From: Ornithodoros turicata
Taxonomy: Eukaryota > Arthropoda > Arachnida > Ixodida > Argasidae
Assembly (NCBI RefSeq): GCF_037126465.1
Contig: NW_026999326.1
Coordinates: 1,824,001-1,888,000 of the forward strand
Reading direction: 5' to 3'
DNA length: 64,000 nucleotides
The notes beneath the pieces were generated by a model, which was given only the letters and a program-made list of their open reading frames with translations, was not told the origin of the DNA and made no database searches. Position numbers and translations under genes: made by a program. Position 1 is the first letter of the stretch. The number at the start of each line of letters is the position of its first letter. Of this stretch, positions 54,070-64,000 are shown one piece after another.

Positions 54070-54809
54070 TACAAGGTGAATACCAATGAAAAGGTGACCG
54101 AATCTGTCTCCGCAGCCACTGCAGCACTATCTATGAATTGGTGGACGCATTACAAAATGACATATAACTATTCGCAGTAATAACATTGTCGTTGCCAGCA
54201 TGTTTAGATAAAATATCAATTTGGGCCTGTTGGTCGCACATGATAAAACAGCTAATGCCAGTGCTAAAAACACAAAGAACATAACAGGACGGACGCACTG
54301 CACTTTCATCAAACATTTCTTGAAACTGCAGTGCGTCCTTTTTATCGGTACGATATTTTATCACCATGTTTGCTTTACGCATTGTGACGAGAAATGTGAG
54401 CGTACCATCAGCGACATTTTCGAAATCCTGCGATGGAACAAAATGCCAAAATTAAATTTTGTTTCAACTTGGGGAAAATTCCCTATAAACTAAACTAAAC
54501 ATAAACTATAAACAGTCTGAATCATATGAAACATTTAAGTGCGAGTTTTCCTCAAATTAAAACAAAATTTAATGCTGGCATGTTGTTCCCTCGCCGGATT
54601 TCGACAATGACACGGATGGTACGCTCACATTTCATGTCAAAACGCATGAAGTAAACGCACTGGGGCCACAATAAATTGTTGCGCCGAATAGCTAAACGGT
54701 GTCACTACATAATGATTGACATAATGGTTGACACTGATTCAGAGATAGCGCTGTGGTAGCTGTGGAGACAGATTCAGTCACTGTTTCAATGGGAGGGACA
54801 CACCTTGTA
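54070..54809. repeat. Foldback element with long imperfect arms
   Basis: Ends TACAAGGTG and CACCTTGTA. The outer arms share GAATCTGTCTCC.CAGC and GC.CTATCT. The inner arms share GTTTGCTTTACGC-like, AAATGTGAGCGTACCATC and CGAAATCC blocks (54,360-54,435 versus 54,590-54,665). The centre is near 54,495. It lies at the 3' side of the BEN-domain gene. Confidence 0.7.
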
Positions 54810-55113
54810 CGTTGAGATGAAAGAATACCAGTGAGCCCAAATTTGTTCTTCAATTTATCTACAGCAACGTTTCTTTTTTTTTTTTTTTGAATGGTCCAAA
54901 CATTTTGCACTGAATGTGCTGCACAACATAGGTTGCACAATTGACACTCTTTTGTAAGTGCAAATGAGTAACTCACCAGTTGGCTCCTGACAATGCAGGA
55001 AGCACCGAAAAGCAAGTTCCTCAAGGCACCATTAGGGGTTCAAGAGTTATTGAAGTAGGCATTTTCATGAAGCACTCTGTATAGCAACAAGTAGTTGTGT
55101 GTTCATCACTTAC

Positions 55114-58100
55114 TCTTGATTGCAGCAAGTTTCTGAGGGGACAGTGCACGTTTTCCTGTTGTGCCTTGTTTAAGAAATCGCTGGCATGGCCTGCCAGTTA
55201 CTTCAGTTCTACTTAGTTCTTCAGGCGTCCAAAGGGCACGACCCACTTCGCTACAAAAATGGAATCTGACGAGGCCCATGACGAGGGCCAGTTTTTCCCT
55301 GGGAATACATGCCTCTGCTCCCAACGTTACCTGAGGCATAAAAAGGAGATTAACACACACAATTAAACACAATTAGCAGTGCAGTATAACCTTCCGACGT
55401 TGCACCTTCCCCATTAATAAGCTGTGCTTTATAAAAGAAAAAGGGGGCATTGCAAAGTTGTTGCTTATGTATAAGACTTAAAGGGACTACATATGACATT
55501 CAGAAAGGTCTATTTTCGAGCCTCAATTTTTATTTTGGTTTAATTCTTTCGATACAAATGTTTTCCCCTACCCTGTGAGATTCATATCGTCAAGAATCTA
55601 CTGTACCACCAAGTGTAACACGATGTGCGCTTACCTGAGATTCGGCTGAGGTGGAGGTCCCTGCAACGTCCCTGCTGCTTGTAGTGCAGACTGCAACTCC
55701 CCATGAAGGCTAGGCACAGCTGCCTCTGTCTCTTGGACCTACAAATGTAATACAAATGAGCTGCTGTCAGTAATGAATCTGATTCTTAGCATAAAACAAG
55801 GCAGTAACCTCTAGCAGTTGTCATGAAACACAATGCCCTTGGTCACATTAAATCAGTTACTTGACGCAGTTTGTCTGAATAAAATATGAACCTGGATGAA
55901 GTATTCCTCAACTACGTACTACTACTCAACTCTCATAAAGTAATGATGACTAACATTACAAAAATTTCTGTTCGCTTAGTTAATTAGACAAAATTATGTC
56001 ACTAAAATTATTGAAACGTTATTCAAATACATGTGTGAGCTAACTACAATTTTGTATCTCTGGTTTCGATTCATGGTCATTCGGCGTTGGTGTGACACTT
56101 GATAGAATACGGATAAACAATAAAATATGCCATCAAAATCTTGTAGGCAGCCACTACAAACACTGCATATATTGAGACAAACACATGCTTTGGAAAGTAA
56201 ACATGCGGACTGCTGACAAAGAAAAACAAGAAAAACACAATTTAAGACCGGCCTCAAGCAAACCTGTCTCTGAGCCGAGGAGGTGCTTGCAGTCAGGTCG
56301 TTGCCTACTGTGGTGTTTAACTGAGCAATATTCTGGAAGTTTGGCACATCTTCCAGCACATCATCAACCTGCCAGTAAAATAACAAAAATAACATAAATG
56401 TAACAGGTGTCTACACTTTAAATGCACAAAAGGGGTGCTAAAACAGGGCCGCAAACTGTAGCAAGACAATGACAACATGCTTTACGGATAAATTCAAAAC
56501 CCAATACGTCAAAAAACTGATGTGGGATGTTACAGCTCTTGTTGAGCTCATTTTGTGAAGCCACTCTGTCACTAATGCTACACTGAATCGAGAAGCCTGG
56601 TCTTTGTAGTTTACTATAGGTGGGCCTTAGCTGTCCGTGCAAGCTCAGCCTGACCAAAATTATTTCTCATGCTAACTTCTATTGGGAACACCGTGAGCAA
56701 AGTCATTACAGATTATAAAGAGCAATGATTCCTCTTCCAATCTTTGGGCAGTATTGTACTGCATAGGAATATCTGGGGTAGGCAGCGGTTGCTCGTGTTC
56801 CTGAAATGTGGCATTCGTTACTCACCCCCTTTCATACTTCCAGTGCTCTTTTCTTTCAACATCATTGTGTATGAAGTAAAACTCAAACAAAATGACTCAA
56901 ATACTCAACTAAAAGCATATCCTGTCCAAGCGGGTCGTCACCACGAACACATCGTAACGCCGTCTGCAGATTTTCGAAGGCTCCTGGTTGTGCCACACTG
57001 TCTGCAGGGGCACTGTGGGGGTGCACATACAGTGCTCGTGTGACTTGAAAACAGCGTCTAGGTAATAAAGGTAATCAGTGGCACGTTATTTAATATGCTT
57101 ATTGCTTGTGATGTTGCACAATGCACTGTACAGTGCATTCTCAGGCCTTTCATGGATGGGGTAAAAACCAACTGTTCTCAGGAATGTGCTTATATCAAAT
57201 ACATACATACACGAAATACATAGTGCACGCCAAGCAGAAAAATGTTGGGTGATGTGTGCTGGCAGGAAGAAACTAAGCCGTTGCAAAGTGTAACAGCTTG
57301 GCTAACCGGCCACATGGTAGCACAGCAAAATAACAGGTCTGCGGGAGAGGTTTGTAGGATACAACAGTGTAGACGGACACTAAATATGCATGTTGGGCTA
57401 AATGGCACTGCTGTTAGGTGTTAGCTATTAGGTATTAGCAGCATGGACAACACGAGTCAAGAGGGTGAGACTAAAGCCTCTAGATCAAGACTATTTGTGC
57501 TCAGTACAAGTTTCCCTCCTCTTATGCACTGAATGAAAGGCACTGAATGAGCCCAAAATAACCTTAAGATGCCATATTTATTTAATTAGTGAACACGTGA
57601 AAACCGACCTCTCTCTCATCGGCCTTTGGATGAAGGCTCGAAGATAGTTATCAAAATAGGGTTACATTGACAGCATCTGCTTCTTAATTGTTCAGCTAAA
57701 GATTGTACAATAAGCTATACCTATCTTGTCAAGTAAAGTCCCTTGCAGGCGGTGGCACAAGTTTCTTTCACAGTTCAGTTGGGCTTTCATTTCCTGAAGC
57801 TCCTTGCGAAGCCTCCCATTTTCTTCTTGTGCTATTCCGAGCAGCCTCTTAGGAACCAATTCCTCACTTCCGCCCTGTTTGAAGATGTCCCTCAGATTCT
57901 TGTTGTGAGTAGTGCGAGAGTTTGCACGCTTCTCCCTCACACAGAGTGCTTGAGATGTCTGTAAAAAAACACACAAAAACTTAACTTATCTGCATAATGC
58001 CTGATACATGATCCCAGAAAACCCGTTTTCCAATTAACGTACCTGAGTAGATTCCTCGTCAAACATGTCATCAAAAATAGTCGGTATGTGTTTCCTCTGG

Positions 58101-58119
58101 CGTAGCTCCTCCTTGGTTT
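55114..58119 (-). CDS. BEN-domain protein gene (partial, multi-exon)
   Basis: Minus-strand exons with canonical sites: 58,119-58,043 (KEELRQRKHIPTIFDDMFDE); about 57,960-57,715 (TSQALCVREKRANSRTTHN, then a coiled coil LGIAQEENGRLRKELQEMKA); 56,368-56,264 (VDDVLEDVPNFQNIAQLN); 55,738-55,635 (VQETEAAVPSLHGELQSAL); 55,330-55,114. The last holds the BEN domain: IPREKLALVMG, GRALWTPEELSRTEVTGRPC and KRALSPQKLAAIK. BEN domains bind DNA or protein in chromatin factors and occur in transposon-linked arthropod genes. The start exon and final exon are not found; a decayed candidate last exon is near 54,975-55,020. It is divergent from the TNP2-like gene at 58,926. Confidence 0.72.
57120..57139. repeat. 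Perfect 20-bp palindrome
   Basis: AATGCACTGTACAGTGCATT is self-complementary with no loop. It lies in an intron of the BEN-domain gene. Function unknown. Confidence 0.9.
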
Positions 58120-58925
58120 CTGTATGAATGCAGTGCACGGAAAATAAGATCATATCTGTATACACAAGCAGCACTTGTCATATTGGAGCGGCTGTGATTT
58201 TCGCCCCTGCCGTGCGTGATGTATAATCGTCCTCTCCTGAGCGGTGTAAAACAGAATAGCGGGTGGTGTCCGTCTTGTCATTAGCAAAAAACGAAACGCA
58301 TGTGTCACGAATATTCACTCATCTCTCAAAAGAATGACACGGGCACTGTAGTACCCCTGTAAAACGCCATCGGTCCAGAAGACTTCTTTTGGAGTGGCCC
58401 CAATGTCGTCTATGTTATTCGGCTTAATTTTTTTTTATCTTGGAAGTGGGCAGAATACCATACATCGCATTTAGGACAAAACAATGCACAACACGGCACA
58501 CAAATTGGGAAATGAAAAAAGGGAAAACGAATCAACCCGGATATTGTAAATGAAGGAAGAAACGGATAACGAAGCAGCAGCAAAACAGGGAAACACACGC
58601 CACGGACCGCGCTGTCCGCTCACTCACTTAAAACATGAGACGGCAATACTCGACGGTACGTAAAAAACGGGAGAAGAATGGTTCTTCTCTTGTTTCTGGT
58701 TGACAATACGTAATGTTTTCAATGCTGGTCTTTTATTTTATTAAAAAAATGGTTTATTGCGTCGCATATTCCTAGTCGTTTGGACGTTGCATTTTGTTCC
58801 TGTTTGCATTCGTGTCGGCCACAGGGTTTTTGTCACCCAACATGGCTGTCTCCATTTGTTTACGTTATCTGACGTGGTTTGAACGTTTTCGAACGGTGCG
58901 CTTTTTATGAATAGAACTCAGACAG
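58120..58925. promoter_or_regulatory. Intergenic region between the divergent BEN and TNP2-like genes
   Basis: About 800 bp separate the most upstream BEN exon found from the TNP2-like start. If the missing first BEN exon lies here, the region holds a two-way promoter. No clear TATA box or initiator was chosen. Confidence 0.3.
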
Positions 58926-58929
58926 ATGT

Positions 58930-61900
58930 GTGATGGAAATAGGCGGAAGACACAGGGGTCTCAAAAGGCTGTACATGTACGAGGGCAGACGACTGACAGT
59001 TCCACGATCAACGCTGGCCTACAGGGCCAAACAAAGCCCTGCATCATTGAACGCTACAGAGCGATGTGCAGCAGATGCCATAAATGCGACCCATACCGCA
59101 GATGTAGCGCGAACAGTGGGTCAGCTACCAAGGCCGAGCACAGACGACACACATACAGATCAGCTTTCGGCTCGCACGGCGTGCTACCATCCCCACGAAG
59201 ATTCCACTCCGCCCCTGGATGTGCAACCGGTAAACGACTTGGATTCATGGGGCAGCGAATACACAGAATTCAGACACCAGTCCAGAACACCGTAACATCG
59301 CTGAAACAGTGCCATGTGAAGAGCAGGAGGACTTGTTTGCTTTTGAAGACAACAGTCCAGAACACCACGGGCTCCTTAACAGCGCTGAAGCAGAAGTAAG
59401 TGAAGAGCAGGAGGCTTTGCCTGCCTTTGAAGAAGCAGAATTGTTGGCTGGTTGCTTTCAGCAGTTTGGTGACGAAACTTTGCCTCATTCTACAGTGAAA
59501 ATATCGGATGCAATAGCACTAATTATGTCACTTGCTGTTGGACACAGTCTGACATGGACAAGTGTGGAGGACTTGCTAAGGCTACTAAACCACCTTTTTG
59601 GCTCAGATGTGCTGCGAAGAAGCAAGTACATGCTTAGGAAACTGTGGTCGCGAAAAGATAATATGTGAAGCACTACTATTACTGTGAAGACTGCAAGGCT
59701 CTCCTCATGGAAGATGAACATTTCACATGTGCCACCTGTGGTGTATCCAGGGAGATATCGCTCCTCAGGAGCTCTGGAACGTTCTTCAGCATCACGAACT
59801 TCCACCAACAGCTCAAGTTTGTAATATCAAAAAATAAAGACTCCCTCTATGAAAACCTCAGCAAGATAGAGCGTGCAGGAACTTTGGGCAATATAACTGA
59901 CATCACAACTGCTGGACTCTGTCAGAAGTTAAAAAGGGAAGGTGTAATGCTGCCACACGACATAACCTTCACTTTCAATACCGACATAAGTCCTGTCTGG
60001 AACTCGTCAAAAACATCGGTTTGGCCGATACAGTTTATAATCAATGACCTTCCACCTGCCATACGATTCAAGAATTTTGTTTTAGCGGTACTATGGTTTG
60101 GGAAGTCCCATCCCAATATGACATTGTTTTTGATGAAGTTTGTAGAGGAAGTTAGGAACACACCGCCAGTTGCTTGGCAGCATGCCTTGCATATGATCTC
60201 CTCACGTGCTTTTTGCCTCTGCTGCTGTGTTGACACACCAGCAGGTGCCCTTGTGCAAAATCACATCTCCTTCAACGGCTTTTTTCCATGCACGTGGTGC
60301 CTGGTGTGTGGGGAGCACATAAAAGGTAAATATTTTAGCATTTTATTTGTAAAAGTGCATGTTTACAAACAAGCATACGAGGTGTGACTATTAAATAATG
60401 AGGCTCCGCATTTTGTAGCCTTCGTGCATTCCCGAGCAGTAAGTGCATACGCATTAAGGGATCCTACAGCTTCCAGTAAAGAATTTGTGTCTAGCGTCAC
60501 ATAGATAACGGAGGGAAGTATGATGGAATAGCTCTTATTTTAGGATGATACTGCAATAAACACGTACATCCTAATCAACCCACATCCTAGTAAATATTGC
60601 AGGTATTTGGGGAATGCTCACGTATTTGTACTTGTCATTGCTAACTGAAAGTCCTGTGTATGCATTATCAGTTCCTTATTCTTCGCGGTCTACTTTTGCA
60701 GGAAGTATGAGATTCATCTCGGCCTCGCCAGATGCAGAACGCACGCATGCATCGGTCCAGAGTGACATGGCTCTTGCAGTTGATGGGGACGGGTGTAAAG
60801 GGGCCGTCACCATTGTTGAACCTGCCACACTTCGACCTCGTGTGGGGCCAAACAGTGGATTACATGCACTTTGTGTTGCTGGGGGTCACCAAACAAATCA
60901 CCGAGTCTTTCCTGACTTCATGTAAGTATTCCGCTGATGCACTGTCAAGTAAGAGGGTTTCGCCATTTATCATCTAATTGCAGTACTGATGCCTTTACTC
61001 TGTGCAGGCACCTCATCGACACTTGCAGCTGTAAACCGCCGCCTAGAGGGAGGTTGCCACGGTCCTTGAATGAGAGGGCCTACTGGAAAGCGAGCGAGTG
61101 GCGCCACTGGCTGCTTTTCTACAGTCTGCCGTCTATGCTGGGTCTCTTGCCAGCAGATGTGTGGAAGCACTTCAGCAAGCTTGCTGAAGCAGTGTACGTC
61201 CTCCTCTCCATGGAGCTGACACCAAGTCTGCTTCGTCACGCTGGTACAGTAGAACTTTTTTCAGGAAATTCCGCTTTAGAGAAAACCTGGTTATTGGAAA
61301 AGCAATCATTGGTGCTGACTGGATGACCACACTATCTATGACTTAATATTCAGCTGTAGTAAACAACCACGTCTCACAATACCGGTACCCTAGTAACACA
61401 ATTTGTTGCCAGAACATCTTAACAATGTTTTCTTGAAGCATTGCAACAATGTGGCTCATGTACTTCTGGAAATATTTTATAGTAACTTTGCTGGAAAATG
61501 TTTCCACGACATTGTGACAGCACTTAAGTGCGAGAAATGTCGATGCCATATTTTATTTGTGTTGAGGAAATATGACTGCAATGGAGCATCATTTACCATA
61601 AGAAATTGTGAGAGTACATTAGCCATCTTTTTGCATTGAGGTAACATTTTCACAGCGGCCTTGCAACATTGTTCTATACTAGGGTATGTTCATATGCTAA
61701 GATGATTAACGGTCCTTGAAGGTGACTGAGGAATGTTCAAACACTGTTCCTAAGCCATGGGATTTCAGAAACATTGTAGTGCCACGTTGCATAAACATCA
61801 TAAAACGTACAGTAACGTTCGCCCACTTTTGATATACAATATTATAATGATGTTAACGAATGTAGCTAAACATTGCTCCACGTGTGACAACATGTGCAAT

Positions 61901-62300
61901 ATTGCAAAGTTTACTCCTGACCGCTCTGTCACCCCTCTCCTGCATTGTTCATTACTTAGCATTTCTCTTCTATTTTCAGATGATCTGCTGAGGTCCTTTG
62001 TGTCACGAGCAAAGCACCTCTATGGATGCACGGCCATGACCTACAACATGCACCAACTCCTTCATTTGACCAGGACAGCAGAGCGCTTGGGACCTCTTTG
62101 GGCGCACTCTGCTTTTGTTTTTGAGGGCAGCAATGGCTCACTGCTAAAAACAATAACCTAAAGGTGCACCTCTCCAAGTGATAAAGAGAGTGGTCATGAG
62201 AGTGGTCATGAGAGAGTGTCACAGGAACTTGACATGGTGTTCTCAAATGTGTTCCTAGAAGACAACGTCAAAAACTTTTTGAATTTTACCAGATTCAAAG
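58930..62300 (+). pseudogene. TNP2-like (EnSpm/CACTA-type) transposase 2, spliced and frameshifted
   Basis: Start MMEIGGRHRGLKRLYMYEGR at 58,930. An acidic repeat follows (an ~80-bp unit duplicated at 59,278-59,440), then AIALIMSLAVGHSLTWTSVE, a zinc-like CEDCK..CATCG (about 59,680-59,740) and FNTDISPVWNSSKTSVWPIQ. HISFNGFFPCTWCLVCGEHI follows. Introns fit canonical sites: 60,330-60,701, 60,922-61,007 and 61,244-61,979. LLNLPHFDLVWGQTVDYMHF and VLLGVTKQITESFL carry the hallmark DYMH. SLNERAYWKASEWRHWLLFY and MTYNMHQLLHLTRTAERLGP with LWAHSAFVFE close the core. Frame changes at about 59,660, 60,795 and 62,160 show decay. It lacks a clear INVDG block, unlike copy 1. Confidence 0.83.
61388..61684. 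mobile_element. TA-flanked MITE in a TNP2-like intron
   Basis: TA at 61,386-61,387 and 61,685-61,686 flanks 297 bp whose ends CCCTAGTAACACAA and (complement) CCCTAGTATAGAACAA form inverted repeats. Tc1/mariner-type target site; no transposase. It lies in intron 61,244-61,979. Confidence 0.65.
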
Positions 62301-62506
62301 GGTGCTCAAAATGGCAGTGGGTGATAGTGACAATTATTTCCTTCTCTTCCTTCATTAGTTCCATTCAAATAGTTCCTTCAGAAAGACCAGCAGCACACTT
62401 TCCTCGTCACATAAAGGAGGCGTCTCTCTCTCCACTGGCAACCCTAGAGCAGAGGTGGGCACCTTCAGGAGGGCGTGCGAGGGTGAGGGTTTCCTTACCC
62501 TCACCT

Positions 62507-62715
62507 CACAATATTTGAGGTGAGGTGAGGTGAGGGCCAATTTTTCTGGTGATGTTTGAGGTAAGGTGAGGTGAGGAAAATTTTCAAAAAATTTTTGACG
62601 TGAGGTGACGTGAGGAAAATCTTCAAAAGAAATTTTGAGGTGAGGTGAGGAAATTTTCAATTATTTTAGGTGAGGTGAGGAAAACTATGGGAAATTTTTT
62701 TGAGGTGAGGCGAGG
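62507..62715 (+). repeat. GAGGTGAGG minisatellite, left array
   Basis: Units of about 35-45 bp: TTGAGGTGAGGTGAGGAAAA then TTTTCAAAAAATTTT-like A/T spacer, repeated about five times with variation. Purine-rich on this strand. Confidence 0.85.
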
Positions 62716-63242
62716 AAAAATTTATGAACGCAAACTTTATGAAAACTATTATTTATGAAAATATTTCCTTCTTTTCGCAGCTTCTGTCTCTCATCTGGGC
62801 GAGGACTGCCCTCCTCTCTCGCCGCTGATCTGACGCCCGACTTTGCGCGCCGTTCGCATACCCGCAATTGAACCTCAATTTCCGTGCAACTTGTATCGGT
62901 ATAACAATCGTTCCACGAAGCGTTTTCTGTGATTGACTAGGCGAACTCCTCCAGCAAGAAGAAAAAAAAAGAGAGAAAGTCACATTGACAAAGCAATTTA
63001 ATGAGTTCAAGTTCGAAAATGTATTTCAATGGCAAATTGATGAAACTATTTGTATTTGGTAACAAACTAAATGTCCGGAAGAAAGTTGTTTACCCCAGAT
63101 TTTTCCGTTAAGCCGCTTTTTATGATGGTCAAATGACACGTTTCGTGCCGTACCCTGTATGCACTCACGCTTGAGATATATGCATTTACATTGGTAGTCA
63201 CTCAAAGCCAACGCGCATCGAATACACAATTAGCTTTAAAAA

Positions 63243-63460
63243 ATTGAGGTGAGGTGATGTGAGGAACATTTAGAAAAAATTTGAGGTGAGGTGAGGAAAA
63301 TTTCGAAAAACATTTTTGAGGTGAGGTGAGGTAAGGAAAAATTTTCAATTGAAAATTGAGGTGAGTGAGGTGAGAAAAAATTGTAAGAAAAATTTTGAGG
63401 TGAGGTGAGGAAAGTTTTTCTCCCAGAAAATTGAAGTGAGGGCGAGGCTAGTGAGGACAA
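63243..63460 (+). repeat. GAGGTGAGG minisatellite, right array
   Basis: Five to six further units of the same repeat, same strand, separated from the left array by about 530 bp of unrelated sequence. Confidence 0.85.
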
Positions 63461-63481
63461 ATGCACACCTCTGCCCTAGAG

Positions 63482-64000
63482 GCAATTGGAATGGACCACG
63501 AAATTTGGCCAGCACTCTTCATCAACTTTCCTTCAGATGATAAATCATACGTCTGTGAACTGCCAAATGTTATTGAACGAGACTAGGTCATATCAGTGAT
63601 GACATTTTCTGTATATATATTCATGAGTACCAACACTGAAAAAAAGGAAGCTTTTGTTTTAAAATGTAGCAATTGCTCACACTTCATTGTGTGACCTTGC
63701 GCTCACTGCACTTTATTTGTCGGTGTATGTTGCAATTGTTTGTGTTCTAGTTTTATACAATTGTGTTGCTGCACTTGTTTCTAACACGTAAATTTTGACC
63801 CAGTCTTCAAATAAATCGGGAGTCTTCAGTTGTTGCACACTGTATGCAGCACTCTGCTGCCAGCATACTCCCTGCCAATAGTGGTTCCAGGAGATATTGT
63901 TCATTCTTTAAATTTGAATAAGCAAAAGGGAATATACCTTTTTGTGTCACTCATGTAGTAATGAAAGTTGTAATGATGGGCAATAATCTGGGAGAAGAAC
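63482..64000 (+). other. Region downstream of the hAT element
   Basis: A short open stretch just after the target duplication (IGMDHEIWPALFINFPSDDK) could be the continuation of a coding exon that the hAT element split, but the family is unclear. The rest is AT-rich and anonymous. Confidence 0.3.

Larger units (their letters stand above)
62450..63473. mobile_element. Non-autonomous hAT element filled with a minisatellite
   Basis: Exact 8-bp target duplication CCCTAGAG (62,442-62,449 and 63,474-63,481). Ends CAGAGGTGGGCA and (complement) CAGAGGTGTGCA match at 11 of 12 and are typical hAT termini. The 1,024-bp element has no transposase. Two arrays of a GAGGTGAGGTGAGGAAAATT unit (62,507-62,715 and 63,243-63,460) occupy its flanks in the same orientation, not inverted. 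It lies downstream of the last recognised TNP2-like coding block. Confidence 0.88.

Noticed and set aside
54127..54382. Minus-strand frames as a membrane protein gene
   Set aside because: They lie wholly inside a foldback element and lack start or family support.
62355..62660. Minus-strand FPHLTSRQ-type repeat proteins in the hAT element
   Set aside because: Translation of the GAGGTGAGG minisatellite; no independent coding evidence.
1..64000. CRISPR arrays, bacterial operons, prophage
   Set aside because: Introns, SINEs, LTR elements and snRNA sequence show nuclear eukaryotic DNA; no regularly spaced short direct repeats with unique spacers exist.

Overview
The window is repeat-dense eukaryotic nuclear DNA. 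It has introns with canonical GT..AG sites, tRNA-derived SINEs, Gypsy-type LTR elements, R2-like non-LTR elements and many MITE or foldback elements. TNP2-like (EnSpm/CACTA-type) transposases lie beside a DUF4806-type gene and a BEN-domain gene, which points to an arthropod, most likely a tick or related chelicerate; this is inference from element content, not a species call. No intact host housekeeping gene was recognised.

Layout. 1-8,123: anonymous DNA with two foldback elements and two copies of a tRNA-derived SINE. 8,124-18,110: a three-level LTR nest. Gypsy A (+; identical-length 188-bp LTRs; TSD ATGCT) is interrupted in reverse transcriptase by a truncated Gypsy B (-), which is interrupted in its own reverse transcriptase by a 901-bp TRIM (+; 163-bp LTRs; TSD ATCTC). 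18,581-38,990: a decayed TNP2-like transposase followed by a decayed, multi-exon DUF4806-type gene. One exon of that gene is split by an 11.16-kb element (21,479-32,636) made of two roughly 4.6- and 5.6-kb inverted arms around a unique core of about 0.94 kb, with a TA target duplication.

40,440-51,060: two degenerate R2-like retrotransposons. The second sits inside the remains of a tandem U2 snRNA gene array: U2 5' ends lie at 46,852 and 50,166, and U2 3' ends at 46,357-46,510 and 49,869. Two oppositely oriented copies of a TTAA-flanked MITE bracket this array. 52,170-53,440: unclassified element remnants. 55,114-58,119: a BEN-domain gene on the minus strand, divergent from a second TNP2-like gene on the plus strand (58,926-62,300). 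That gene keeps real introns but has frameshifts. A 1,024-bp hAT-type non-autonomous element (8-bp TSD CCCTAGAG) filled with a GAGGTGAGGTGAGG minisatellite lies at 62,450-63,473.

Almost every coding region shows frameshifts or stops, so the window reads as layered mobile-element history. The most unusual items are the giant palindromic element and the U2-targeted R2-like insertion.
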